Of a stretch of DNA of 64,000 bases, positions 51,637 to 60,406 are shown piece by piece. Every line of letters starts with the position of its first letter. Within the stretch, counting starts at the first letter, position 1. The notes under the pieces were generated by a model. It had not been told where the DNA came from. It did not search any database and saw nothing but the letters and a program-made list of their open reading frames with translations. A program made the translations under genes and the position numbers. Source of the stretch: Streptomyces kurssanovii (GTDB lineage: Bacteria > Actinomycetota > Actinomycetes > Streptomycetales > Streptomycetaceae); the NCBI RefSeq assembly GCF_014649695.1, contig NZ_BMTN01000004.1:124001-188000 (forward strand). The letters run 5' to 3'.

Positions 51637-54600
51637 GTGAGCGTCAGGACGACCGAGTGGGCCGACCCGTTCGGGACGGCGCGGCTGCGGCGCGGCGTGC
51701 TCGACGCGTGGGGCGCGAGCCCCGCCCGCTTCCGGGAGGACGCCAACGCCGAGGAGGATCTCGCCCTCGGCGGCTACCGGGACCGTCTCGTCGTCGAGCT
51801 GGCGCAGAACGCCGCCGACGCCGCGGCCCGTGCCGGTGTCCCCGGCCGGCTGCGGCTGAACCTGCGGCCCGCCGGAGCGGACGGCGAGCCCGCCGTGTTC
51901 GCCGCCGCGAACACCGGAGCCCCGCTGGACGCGACCGGCGTCGAGTCGCTGAGCACCCTGCGGGCCTCCGCGAAGCGTGAGGGCCACGAGGCGGCCGTCG
52001 GCCGGTTCGGTGTCGGTTTCGCCGCTGTCCTCGCGGTCAGTGACGAGCCGGCCGTCGTCGGCCGGCACGGCGGCGTGCGCTGGTCCCTGGCGGAGGCCAG
52101 GGAGCTGGCGGGCCGGGCCGCCCAGGCCAGCCCCGGTCTCGGGGACGAACTGCGCCGCAGGGACGGGCACGTACCCCTGCTGCGGCTCCCGCTGCCCGCG
52201 GAGGGCACCGCGCCGGAGGGCTACGACACGGTCGTCGTGCTGCCACTGCGCGACGGCGCCGCCGTGGACCTCGTCGAGCGTCTGCTCGCCGGCATCGACG
52301 ACGCGCTGCTGCTCACGCTGCCCGGCCTCGCCGAGATCGTCATCGAAACCCCCGACTCGACGCGGGTGTTGAAGCGTTTCGAGCAGGAGCCGTACGTTCG
52401 CGTCGAGGACAGCGTCCACGGCGAGCGCCGCTGGCGCGTCGTCAGCCACGGCGGGGCGACCGAGCCCGCGCTGCTGGCGGACCGGCCGGTCGAGGAGCGG
52501 CTGCGGCCGCACTGGACCGTCACCTGGGCCGTTCCCGTCGACGACGAGGGCGCGCCCGCCCGGCCGCTCACCGCGCCCGTGGTGCACGCGCCGACGCCGA
52601 CCGACGAGCCCCTGGGCGTGCCCGCGCTGCTCATCGCGTCGCTGCCGCTGGACACGACCCGCCGCCACCCGGCCCGCGGGCCGCTCACCGACTTCCTGGT
52701 GGAGCGCGCGGCGGACGCGTACGCCGAACTGCTCGGCGGCTGGCAGCCGGTGACCACCGGCGTCATCGACCTCGTGCCCGGCCCGCTCGGCAAGGGCGAA
52801 CTCGACGGCGCGCTGCGGGAGGCGATCCTGCGGCGCCTGCCGCGTACCGCGTTCCTCGAGGCGGCGGTCCCGCGTGACGTGTCCGACGAGGACACCGGGC
52901 TGCCGGACCGGGTGACCACCGGCGGCCTGCGGCCCATCGAGGCGGAGGTGCTGGAGGGCGCGGGCACGGACACCGTGCGCGTACTGGCGGAGGTCATGCC
53001 GACGCTGCTGCCCGCCGGCCTCGAGCGCCGGGCGGAGCTGCGCACGCTGGGCGTGGCACGGGTGCCGCTCACGGAGGCGATCGACCGGCTGGCCGGCCTG
53101 GAACGCGAACCGGCCTGGTGGCACCGCCTGTACGACAGCCTCGCCGGCGTCGACCCGGACCGGTTGTCGGGTCTCCCCGTACCGCTCGCCGACTCGCGCA
53201 CCACCATCGGCCCGCGCCAGACGCTGCTTCCGCTCGCGGACACCCCGGCCGACCTGGCCCGCCTCGGCCTGAAGGTCGTCCACCCGGACGCCGCCCACCC
53301 GTTGCTGGAGAAGCTGGGGGCGCTGCCCGCGACGCCGCGCGCCGTTCTGCGGACCCCGCAGGTGCGGGCGGCGGTGGCGGCCTCGCTCGACGAGGGCGAG
53401 GTGTGGGACGAGGACGCCGACACGCTCGACGCCGAGGAGCTCGCCGAGACGGTGCTGGCGCTGGTCCGCGACGCGGAGCTGGAGCCGGGCGACGAGCCGT
53501 GGCTCGGCGCGCTCGCTCTGCCCGACGAGGACGGCGAGCCGGCTCCGGCCGGTGAACTGGTTTTGCCGGACAGCCCGTTCGCCTCGGTGATGCGCGAGGG
53601 CGAACTCGCCCTGTGCGACGCCGAGCTGGCCGAGCGCTGGGGCGAGCAGCCCCTCGCCGCCTGCGGTGTCCTCGCGAACTTCGCCCTGGTCAGGGCCACC
53701 GACGTCGTCCTCGACCCGGATGAACTCGAGCCGCGCGAAGGCGACTTCGCCGAGCCCGACGACGCGGGTCTGCTCGACGCGGTGGACGTGTGGTGCGAGG
53801 ACCTCCTCGACCGGCTGCCGGACACGCCCGTGCCGCCGGTCGCCACGGAGATCGTCGCCGTGCGCGACCTGGACCTGGTGGACGACGACTGCTGGCCGCA
53901 GGCGCTCGCGCTGCTGGCACAGCCGCCGCTGCGGGACGCGCTCACCCAGTCCGTACGGATCCTGATGCCGGACGGCACGACGGAGACCGTGCGCCCGTAC
54001 ACGGCGTGGTGGCTGCGCGACCATCCGGTGCTGGACGGCCGCCGCCCCGCCGGCCTGCGCGCGTCGGGCGCGGACCCGCTGCTGGAGGGCCTGTACGAGT
54101 CGGCCGACACGACGGGCTTCGCCGACGCGCAGGTGCTGCACGCCCTCGGCGTCCGCACCTCGGTCGCGGCGCTGCTGGACGAGCCGGGTGGCGCGGCGGA
54201 GCTGCTGTCCCGCCTGGCCGACCCCGACCGCGAGGTGACCGGCCGGCAGTTGCACGGCCTGTACACGGCGCTCGCCGACCTGGACCCCGACCAGGTCACG
54301 CTCCCCGACGAGCTGCGCGCGGTGGTGGACGGCGAGGTGCGTGTGGTGGACGCCGCCGACGCGGTCGTCGCGGACACCCCCGACCTGCTGCCGCTGTCCG
54401 CCGGTCTGCCCCTGCTGCCGGTGGCGCCGACCCGCGCGGCGGACCTGGCGGACCTGTTCCAGGTCAGGCGCCTGAGCGAGACGGTGGACGCGGACGTCAC
54501 GACGGAGGGCGAGGAGCACGAGGTCCCGGAGTCGGTCCGCGTCCTGCTGGGCCCGGCGACGCCCGACTCGTACGTCGAGCACGAGGAGCTGGTCGCGGGC

Positions 54601-54783
54601 GGCACCGAACTCGACTGGCGCCGCACGCCCGACGGCGTGCTGCACGCCGCGACGCTGGAAGGCGTGGCCGCCGGTCTCGCCTGGGCGGCGGGCCAGTGGC
54701 CGCGCCGCTTCGAGGTAGCGGCGCTGCTGGAGGACCCGTCCCGTACGGAGGAGTTGGCGCGGGACCGCTGGTTCGACGCGTAG
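51637..54783 (+). CDS. Large sacsin/Hsp90-like ATPase-domain protein
   Basis: A 1048-residue protein. The N-terminal GHKL ATPase fold is visible as ELAQNAAD at 54-61 (Mg-binding Asn), ANTGAPL at 91-97 in the place of the DxGxG loop, and GRFGVGF at 122-128. This resembles the sacsin N-terminal repeat, where GHKL ATPase is joined to chaperone-like regions. The remaining 800 residues have no motif I can name and are rich in Asp, Glu and Leu. A chaperone role is only inferred. GTG at 51637 after GAGAGTGGAG. It is conserved next to DUF3027 in Streptomyces, as far as I recall. Confidence 0.82.
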   Translation: MSVRTTEWADPFGTARLRRGVLDAWGASPARFREDANAEEDLALGGYRDRLVVELAQNAADAAARAGVPGRLRLNLRPAGADGEPAVFAAANTGAPLDATGVESLSTLRASAKREGHEAAVGRFGVGFAAVLAVSDEPAVVGRHGGVRWSLAEARELAGRAAQASPGLGDELRRRDGHVPLLRLPLPAEGTAPEGYDTVVVLPLRDGAAVDLVERLLAGIDDALLLTLPGLAEIVIETPDSTRVLKRFEQEPYVRVEDSVHGERRWRVVSHGGATEPALLADRPVEERLRPHWTVTWAVPVDDEGAPARPLTAPVVHAPTPTDEPLGVPALLIASLPLDTTRRHPARGPLTDFLVERAADAYAELLGGWQPVTTGVIDLVPGPLGKGELDGALREAILRRLPRTAFLEAAVPRDVSDEDTGLPDRVTTGGLRPIEAEVLEGAGTDTVRVLAEVMPTLLPAGLERRAELRTLGVARVPLTEAIDRLAGLEREPAWWHRLYDSLAGVDPDRLSGLPVPLADSRTTIGPRQTLLPLADTPADLARLGLKVVHPDAAHPLLEKLGALPATPRAVLRTPQVRAAVAASLDEGEVWDEDADTLDAEELAETVLALVRDAELEPGDEPWLGALALPDEDGEPAPAGELVLPDSPFASVMREGELALCDAELAERWGEQPLAACGVLANFALVRATDVVLDPDELEPREGDFAEPDDAGLLDAVDVWCEDLLDRLPDTPVPPVATEIVAVRDLDLVDDDCWPQALALLAQPPLRDALTQSVRILMPDGTTETVRPYTAWWLRDHPVLDGRRPAGLRASGADPLLEGLYESADTTGFADAQVLHALGVRTSVAALLDEPGGAAELLSRLADPDREVTGRQLHGLYTALADLDPDQVTLPDELRAVVDGEVRVVDAADAVVADTPDLLPLSAGLPLLPVAPTRAADLADLFQVRRLSETVDADVTTEGEEHEVPESVRVLLGPATPDSYVEHEELVAGGTELDWRRTPDGVLHAATLEGVAAGLAWAAGQWPRRFEVAALLEDPSRTEELARDRWFDA

Positions 54784-54798
54784 GCCGTCTCTGGTGGG

Positions 54799-54840
54799 CC
54801 AGGTGCCGCTCGCGCGTACTTGCGAGGGAATCGCACCTGG
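54799..54840 (+). terminator. Hairpin terminator after the Hsp90-like gene
   Basis: CCAGGTGC (54799-54806) pairs with GCACCTGG (54833-54840), with an inner GCTCGC/GCGAG stem. Confidence 0.6.
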
Positions 54841-54897
54841 TCACCGGGCGTATGACGGCTGTAGCCGCAATGTGGTTCCTGTGCGACGGTGGGTGCC

Positions 54898-56034
54898 ATG
54901 GCGGGGATTCGGCACACGCATCCGAACGGGCACGATCACCAGCACGGTGATCGTCACCACGGCGATCACGATCACGGGGATCACGATCACGGGGATCACG
55001 ATCGCGCCCGTCACGATCACGGACCTGGGCGCAGCGGGCCGCGGCACGGATTCGCGCATCGCCTCGCCCATCTCCTCCGGCCGCACAGCCACGAGTCCGG
55101 TGACAAGGTCGACGCGGCGATGGAGACGTCCCGCGACGGGATGCGCACGCTGTGGATCTCGCTCGTGGTGCTGGGTGCGACCACCGTCGTCCAGGCCGTC
55201 ATCGTCGCCCTGTCCGGGTCGGTGGCTCTGCTCGGCGACACGGTCCACAACGCCGCCGACGCGCTGACCGCCGTCCCGCTCGGCATCGCCTTCATGCTCG
55301 GCAGACGCGCGGCGAACCGCCGCTTCACGTACGGCTACGGGCGGGCCGAGGACCTGGCGGGCATCGTCATCGTGGCCGCCATCGCGGCCTCGGCGGTCGT
55401 CGCCGCCTGGATGGCCGTCGACCGGCTGCTCAACCCTCGCGACATCACGCACCTGTGGGCGGTGTCGACGGCCGCGCTGGTCGGCTTCGCGGGCAACGAG
55501 TGGGTCGCCCGCTACCGCATCCGCACCGGCCGCCGGATCGGCTCGGCCGCGCTCGTCGCGGACGGCCTGCACGCCCGTACGGACGGATTCACCTCGCTGG
55601 CCGTCCTGTTGGGCGCGGGCGGCGCCGCGCTGGGCCTCCGGTGGGCCGATCCGGTCGTCGGTCTGCTGATCACCGCCGCCATCCTGCTGGTCCTGAAGGA
55701 CGCCGCCCGTGAGGTCTGCCGGCGTCTGATGGACTCGGTCGATCCGGCCCTCGTCGGGACGGCGGAGACCGCGCTGCGCGGCGTGGACGGGGTGCTGGGC
55801 ACCGGGCAGGTGCGGATGCGGTGGATCGGGCACGCGCTGCGGGCGGAGGCCGACATCGTGGTCGACCCGCGACTCACCGTCGTCCAGGCGCATTCGCTGG
55901 CCGTCGCGGCCGAGCACGCGCTGATCCACGCCGTACCCCGGCTGACGGCGGCCACCGTCCACATCGACCACCGTCCCGTCGAGGGCGATCCGCACGCGGC
56001 GCTCGCCCACCACGGCATTGTCGGTGCCGGCTGA
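54898..56034 (+). CDS. Cation diffusion facilitator (Zn/Cd/Co-type efflux)
   Basis: A 378-residue CDF exporter that swaps cytosolic divalent metal for protons. The first 65 residues are His/Asp-rich (HGDHDHGDHDHGDHD), a metal-sequestering tail encoded by a tandem GATCACGGG-type repeat. Six helices follow, with the metal-site motifs HNAAD (H117, D121) and ADGLHARTDGF, and a C-terminal cytosolic domain. The ATG at 54898 is used; an in-frame GTG lies 9 bp upstream. No metal-regulator box was recognised. Confidence 0.9.
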   Translation: MAGIRHTHPNGHDHQHGDRHHGDHDHGDHDHGDHDRARHDHGPGRSGPRHGFAHRLAHLLRPHSHESGDKVDAAMETSRDGMRTLWISLVVLGATTVVQAVIVALSGSVALLGDTVHNAADALTAVPLGIAFMLGRRAANRRFTYGYGRAEDLAGIVIVAAIAASAVVAAWMAVDRLLNPRDITHLWAVSTAALVGFAGNEWVARYRIRTGRRIGSAALVADGLHARTDGFTSLAVLLGAGGAALGLRWADPVVGLLITAAILLVLKDAAREVCRRLMDSVDPALVGTAETALRGVDGVLGTGQVRMRWIGHALRAEADIVVDPRLTVVQAHSLAVAAEHALIHAVPRLTAATVHIDHRPVEGDPHAALAHHGIVGAG

Positions 56035-56046
56035 GAGGATCGGCGG

Positions 56047-56700
56047 ATGACCGACTCCGCAGCGATCACCGCGTACTGGGATGCAGCCGCCGCCGACTTC
56101 GACGCGGAGCCCGACCACGGCCTGCGGGCCGCCGGGACCCGCGCCGCATGGTCCCGACTGCTCACCGCCTGGCTCCCGTCGGGCCCGTCTTCCGTGCTGG
56201 ACGTCGGGTGTGGCACGGGCTCGCTCTCCGCGCTGGTGGCGGAGGCCGGGCACCGGGTCACCGGGGTCGACCTCTCGCCCCGGATGGTCGACCAGGCCCG
56301 GGCCAAGCTCTCCGCCGCCGGTCTCCCGGCCCGTTTCCTGGTGGGCGACGCGGCGGCACCGCCGACCGGCGACGAGCGGTTCGACGCCCTGCTCTCCCGC
56401 CACCTCGTGTGGACCCTGCCCGACCCCGAGGCCGCCCTCGCCGACTGGACGGCCCGCATCCGCCCCGGTGGCACGCTGATCCTCGTCGAAGGCCGCTGGC
56501 GCGAGTCCGGCCAGGCCGGCGTGGAGTACGTGGCGGGCGCGGATGCCCTGCCCTGGCACGGCGGCGTCACGGCCGCCGACCTGTCGGCCGCCGTGCGGCC
56601 TCTCGTGGCCGACCTGCGCGTCGAACCCCTCAGCGGCGACCCGGCCTTGTGGGGCGGCCCGGTGACGGACGAGCGCTACGCCTTGATCGCCCGCGTCTGA
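56047..56700 (+). CDS. Class I SAM-dependent methyltransferase
   Basis: A 217-residue methyltransferase. The SAM-binding motif I is LDVGCGTGS at 51-59, motif II follows at VTGVDLSPRMVDQA, then FDALLSRHLVWTLPDPE. It resembles UbiE/Methyltransf_11 enzymes acting on small molecules. The substrate is unknown. It lies 12 bp after the CDF gene on the same strand and is probably cotranscribed. Confidence 0.88.
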   Translation: MTDSAAITAYWDAAAADFDAEPDHGLRAAGTRAAWSRLLTAWLPSGPSSVLDVGCGTGSLSALVAEAGHRVTGVDLSPRMVDQARAKLSAAGLPARFLVGDAAAPPTGDERFDALLSRHLVWTLPDPEAALADWTARIRPGGTLILVEGRWRESGQAGVEYVAGADALPWHGGVTAADLSAAVRPLVADLRVEPLSGDPALWGGPVTDERYALIARV

Positions 56701-56784
56701 CGGCGCCGCCGGCCGGGGCCGGGCCACCGGCTCTCGGACCGAGATGCCCACGGACACGGCTCCGCCGCCGAAGGGGACCGCGCG

Positions 56785-57177
56785 TCAGATCCTGACCACG
56801 CGGGCGAGGCTGCCGCACAGCATGAGCAGGTCCTCGGGGTCCGAAGTCAGCACGGTGACGGGCGACGGTGAGGCGAGGGCGGTCGCGGCGACGATGGCGT
56901 CGAGCGCGTACTTGTGACCATGCACACCGGCCGCGGCGAGCAGCTTGCTCGCTCGACGCGCGACTGCCTCGGTGGGCGGGACGACGTTCACACGCGAGAC
57001 GGCGAAGTCGAAGCGGGCTTGGCCGACCTTCGGGTCACGTGCTTCGACGAGAGTGACCGAGCTGGTGACGACACGGAGATCGTCGGCCTCTGCCGCGACC
57101 AGCCATGTGGTGAGGGCAGGGTCCCGTCGCACCAGCTTGGAGAGTCCTTCGCAGTCCAGGACGAGGGTGCCGCTCAC
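56785..57177 (-). CDS. PIN-domain toxin (VapC-like)
   Basis: A 130-residue PIN ribonuclease. The acidic metal-binding residues are visible: D8 (LVLDCEGL), E45 (LVEARDP), D93 (YALDAIVA) and D113 (TSDPEDL). Its GTG start overlaps the stop of the preceding antitoxin gene by four bases, the usual VapBC order. The predicted action is RNA cleavage when the antitoxin is lost. The length and all four acids are intact, so it is probably active. Confidence 0.85.
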   Translation of the reverse strand: MSGTLVLDCEGLSKLVRRDPALTTWLVAAEADDLRVVTSSVTLVEARDPKVGQARFDFAVSRVNVVPPTEAVARRASKLLAAAGVHGHKYALDAIVAATALASPSPVTVLTSDPEDLLMLCGSLARVVRI

Positions 57178-57455
57178 AGGGTGCCCGTCGAATCGTCGGA
57201 TTCGCCCCGCAGAATCGCTCGCTTCGCGTCCACTTCCGCCTGGTCGACCGGTCCGTGCTCACTTTCCGCGTCCTCGATCAGTTCGCGCAGGCGGTCCCTT
57301 TCCAGTTGCCGCTGGATGAGTGCCTCGACGTACGCGGACATTCCGCGCTTGCCGGTGCGTGCCTTGAGGGCTGCGATCGTCCCCTCGTGGAGGGACACGG
57401 AGACGGGCCTGACCGGGCCCTCGCCGGGAGCAGCTTCAGTCGCCATAAGGGACAC
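57174..57455 (-). CDS. VapB-like antitoxin
   Basis: A 93-residue protein with a ribbon-helix-helix-like N-terminus (RPVSVSLHEGTIAALKARTGKRGMSAYVEALIQRQ) and an acidic tail (LIEDAESEHGPVDQAEVDAKRAILRG) that would wrap the PIN toxin. The GTG at 57455 has AAGGAA eight bases upstream; ATG 57446 is an alternative. The upstream strip is AT-rich for this genome (GAATAACAAAGGAATTGTTAAAG), a plausible autoregulated promoter. Confidence 0.83.
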   Translation of the reverse strand: MSLMATEAAPGEGPVRPVSVSLHEGTIAALKARTGKRGMSAYVEALIQRQLERDRLRELIEDAESEHGPVDQAEVDAKRAILRGESDDSTGTL

Positions 57456-57494
57456 TTTAACAATTCCTTTGTTATTCGGCAGGGGTAGGCGCGG

Positions 57495-58475
57495 TCAGCA
57501 CGCCGCCACCAGGCCCGCGGCCGGTGGGCAGTCGCGGCAGCGGCCCGGTTCGGCCGCGCGGAAGGCGCGTTCGCAGCCGCCGTCGCAGGTCTGCCAGGGG
57601 AGGGCGGCGGGGGCCGGGGGCCGGTCGGGGAGGGGTGGGGGGAGTTCGCGGAGGCGGTAGGCGAGGATGCGGGCCGGGCGGGCCCGCAAAGGCTCCGGCA
57701 GGCGGGTGGTGAGGTGCGTGGTGATGTCCTCGGGGCCGACGCCGTGGTCGAGCCACTGGGTGACCGCCGGGGCGAGTTGGTCCGCCTCGCGCCGGGACAG
57801 GATCAGCCTGCGGTCCACGATGCGCAGCGAGGCCAGAATCACCGCGGCGCGGGGGTCGGGAGCGGGTTGGGCGGCCGGGTCCGCGGCGGGGCCAGGTTGC
57901 GTGCCGGTGGGCTCCGGGGCGGCGGGGCCCGGTTCCGTGGTGGCGCTCTCCGCGGCGGCCGCCGGGTCCGGCTCGCGATCCGGTGCGTGATGCGGCTCGG
58001 GCCCGGGCCGGAGCTCGGGCCTGGGCCGGGACCCCGGCCGGGGCCCGGGTGCGGGCAGTTGCGGCGGGGAGGGCTCGGGCCTGTGGGGGCGCGGCCGCGG
58101 GGGCTCCGGGTCGTCGCCCGGTGGCACGGGTGGCACGTCGTGGAAGAACGTCCGCGTGCGGAGCCGGCCGCTCGGGCCGCGCTCACGGCGCCGCTCCAGA
58201 TAGCCGTCCGCCTCCAGCTCCCGCAGGGCCCGGGAGATGAGGATCTCGCCCTCGGTGAAGTGCTCGCACAGCGCGTCGATGCGGACGGGCGCGCCGTCCG
58301 GCAGCGACAGGATGTAGCCCGCGACGCCGACCGTGACCGCGCTGCCCCGGCGCTGGAGCAGGGCGTTGGCGATCACCGTGAAGTCGCCGGCGAGCCGGGT
58401 GCGGACGTGGATCACGCCGGAGGTCGGAGCTCCGGCGGGGGCGCGCAGGGGCGCGTTAGACTGCGGTTCAGCCAT
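57495..58475 (-). CDS. Winged-helix DNA-binding protein with Pro-rich middle
   Basis: A 326-residue protein. Residues 20-120 form a winged helix (ALLQRRGSAVTVGVAGYILSLPDG...FTEGEILISRALRELEADGYLERRRE), like helix-turn-helix proteins of Streptomyces that resemble replication or MarR-type domains. A 100-residue Pro/Arg/Glu low-complexity linker follows, then a helical domain (RIVDRRLILSRREADQLAPAV) and a C-terminal Cys cluster (CDGGCERAF...CRDC) that may bind zinc. Its target is unknown. The ATG at 58475 lacks a clear ribosome site, so the start is uncertain. Confidence 0.75.
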   Translation of the reverse strand: MAEPQSNAPLRAPAGAPTSGVIHVRTRLAGDFTVIANALLQRRGSAVTVGVAGYILSLPDGAPVRIDALCEHFTEGEILISRALRELEADGYLERRRERGPSGRLRTRTFFHDVPPVPPGDDPEPPRPRPHRPEPSPPQLPAPGPRPGSRPRPELRPGPEPHHAPDREPDPAAAAESATTEPGPAAPEPTGTQPGPAADPAAQPAPDPRAAVILASLRIVDRRLILSRREADQLAPAVTQWLDHGVGPEDITTHLTTRLPEPLRARPARILAYRLRELPPPLPDRPPAPAALPWQTCDGGCERAFRAAEPGRCRDCPPAAGLVAAC

Positions 58476-58748
58476 CGGGAAGGGGCTACTTCCTGGGTGG
58501 TGAGGCCCTCGATCGGGATTGCCGTCCCGGCCGGGGGCCGTCATATGTCTGAGGTTGTTGCCGCGAACGTAATGGCCGACTTCCCGCCCCCGCAAGCCGG
58601 TCACCCGTCCGGGTGATGCGGGGAGGGGAGGGTGGGCAGGTGGTTCTTTCCCCCAGGTTCTTTGGGGGAGTTCGTGGCTCACCGGCGCCTCGCGAGCGAG
58701 GTCCCGGCGGGCCGGGAAGACCGGCGTACGCACCGGGCCCCGCCCGGC

Positions 58749-58964
58749 TCAGGCCCGGTCGGCGGCCTTCAACTCCCCTATGAACGCGGTCCAGGACGCG
58801 GTCGCGAAGGTGAGCGCGGGACCGTGCGGGGCCTTGCTGTCACGCACCGGAACCATGCCGGGGATGCCGTCGGCGACCTCGACGCAGTTGCCGCCCTCCT
58901 GATTGCTGTAGCTGCTCCTGCGCCAGGCGGCGTCGCGCGGACCGGGAAGGGAGTTCGGGGTCAC
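58749..58964 (-). CDS. DUF397 protein
   Basis: A 71-residue protein with the DUF397 pattern WRRSSYSNQEGGNCVEVAD...VPVRDSKAPHGPALTF...WTAFIGELK. Such proteins accompany WhiJ-like regulators in Streptomyces and modulate their activity. The GTG at 58964 follows GGAGG with good spacing. It begins inside the 3' end of the upstream XRE gene in another frame (125-bp overlap). Confidence 0.9.
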   Translation of the reverse strand: MTPNSLPGPRDAAWRRSSYSNQEGGNCVEVADGIPGMVPVRDSKAPHGPALTFATASWTAFIGELKAADRA

Positions 58965-59784
58965 GGTAGTCCTCCTCCATCGCGGATCGGATCATGGTGA
59001 GCGACCTGCGCGGGGGCAGGGCCGCTGCCCGCAGCCGATCGTAGGCCACCGCGAAACGCCGCACATCCGGCCGGTCTTCGAAGAGCTGACCGTGGTCCGC
59101 GCCTTCCGTGTAGGCGACTTCGGATCCGTCCGCCAGGGTCAGCACGGTCAGTGAGCCGCCCAGCACGTCGTGCGCGCCTTCGTCGAACGGCAGGACCTGC
59201 ACGGTGATGTGCGGCTCGTCGGCGGCCTTCAGCAGGCGCGCGAGCTGCCGTCGCATGACGTCGTCACCGCCGATCCGCTTCCGCAGAACCGTCTCGTCGA
59301 GGATCACCAGCAGCTCCGGGCGGTCCGGCGAGGCGAGCCGCTTCTGCCGCTCCAGCCGGGCGGTCAGCCGCTCCTCCAGGTGCTGCTCGTCCCGGTGGGA
59401 CAGGCCGACGCTCAGCACGGCCCGGGCGTACTCCTCCGTCTGCAGGAGACCCGGCACGACGTGTGCGGTGTACTCACGGATGGCGTCGGCCCGCGCCGAG
59501 TACGCCATGAACGTCCGCGACCAGTCCGGGAACGACTCCCGGTAGACGTGCGGCCACAGATCCACGAGCAGCCCGTCCGCTCCGAGCGCCGCGTCGAGCG
59601 CCCGCGCGAGCTCCAGCGTCGGCCGGGCGCCGGACGCCCGCTCGACCTGAGTGATGCGGGTGCTCACCACATGGGTCTTCGCGCCCAGTTGTTCCTGCGT
59701 CAGACCGGCGGCCGTCCGCAGTCGGCGGACCCGGCAGCCGAAGAGCGCGGCCATCGACTCCTCGGGCTCAATTGCTTTGGCCAT
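58840..59784 (-). CDS. XRE-family regulator with DUF5753 domain (WhiJ-like)
   Basis: A 314-residue regulator. The N-terminal helix-turn-helix is at about 20-50 (RLRTAAGLTQEQLGAKTHVVSTRITQVERA) and the DUF5753 domain follows (YTAHVVPGLLQTEEYARAVL...PHITVQVLPFDEGAH...VAYTEGADHGQLFE). The last 40 residues (after SAMEEDYRDP) are basic, low in family resemblance and read through the start of the DUF397 gene. Relatives usually stop near this point. Development-linked functions are known for WhiJ-type relatives. Confidence 0.88.
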   Translation of the reverse strand: MAKAIEPEESMAALFGCRVRRLRTAAGLTQEQLGAKTHVVSTRITQVERASGARPTLELARALDAALGADGLLVDLWPHVYRESFPDWSRTFMAYSARADAIREYTAHVVPGLLQTEEYARAVLSVGLSHRDEQHLEERLTARLERQKRLASPDRPELLVILDETVLRKRIGGDDVMRRQLARLLKAADEPHITVQVLPFDEGAHDVLGGSLTVLTLADGSEVAYTEGADHGQLFEDRPDVRRFAVAYDRLRAAALPPRRSLTMIRSAMEEDYRDPELPSRSARRRLAQEQLQQSGGRQLRRGRRRHPRHGSGA

Positions 59785-59923
59785 GGGCTTACTTCCGTCC
59801 CTTACGGCTTGCGGTGTAAGGCTGCATGCCCTTCCGAGCGTAGAGCCGTGCGACGACTCTTGAACACGGAACGTCACGGTCCGTACACGCACGGGTCGTG
59901 CATCGAGAGAGCGGCGGACCGGG

Positions 59924-60406
59924 ATGGGCGACACAGTGCTGAGGACCATGACGACGCCGGGCGAAGGCCCGGACCACCAGCGGGCGGCGGACGAAGAGCC
60001 GCGCGCGGAAGGCCGGTTCGCGGCGCTGTTCGGCTCGACGCCCCGGGGCGCGCGGCTGGCCCGGCGGGTCGCCGTGCGGCACCTGGCCGAGTGGGGTCAC
60101 CCCGCCGGCTCCGACCTCTCCTGCACCGTCGCCCTGCTGGTGGCGGAGCTGGCCGGCAACGCCGTACGGCACGGGCGGGTACCGGGGCGGGACTTCCGGC
60201 TCAGGCTGACGCTGGACGGACGGCGGGTGCGCGTCGAGGTCTCGGACGCGTCCTCGGTGCATCCGCCGACCGACGTACCGACCCCCGCCGCCGACGACGT
60301 GTCGGGGCGGGGGCTGGTCCTCGTGGACGTACTCGCCGACCGCTGGGGCGTGGAGCCGCGCGGCCCCGTCGGGAAGACGGTCTGGGCCGAAGTCGCGGCT
60401 CAGTGA
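59924..60406 (+). CDS. ATP-binding protein (RsbW-like GHKL domain)
   Basis: A 160-residue GHKL ATPase-type protein like those paired with XRE/DUF397 genes in Streptomyces and like anti-sigma factors. ELAGNAVRHG carries the Mg-binding Asn79, VEVSDAS has the ATP-lid Asp108, and SGRGLVLV at 127-134 is the G-loop. It diverges from the XRE gene. ATG 59948 (MTTPGEG) is an alternative start. Kinase or anti-sigma action is a family inference. Confidence 0.87.
   Translation: MGDTVLRTMTTPGEGPDHQRAADEEPRAEGRFAALFGSTPRGARLARRVAVRHLAEWGHPAGSDLSCTVALLVAELAGNAVRHGRVPGRDFRLRLTLDGRRVRVEVSDASSVHPPTDVPTPAADDVSGRGLVLVDVLADRWGVEPRGPVGKTVWAEVAAQ

Noticed and set aside
50485-54645. A 1386-codon open frame on the minus strand
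   Set aside because: It is the antisense shadow of the Hsp90-like gene and DUF3027; Arg/Gly/Val-rich composition with no domain, and the plus-strand protein has clear ATPase motifs.
54920-55020. Tandem GATCACGGG-type DNA repeat
   Set aside because: It encodes the His/Asp-rich metal tail of the CDF exporter in frame, so it is explained by protein function.
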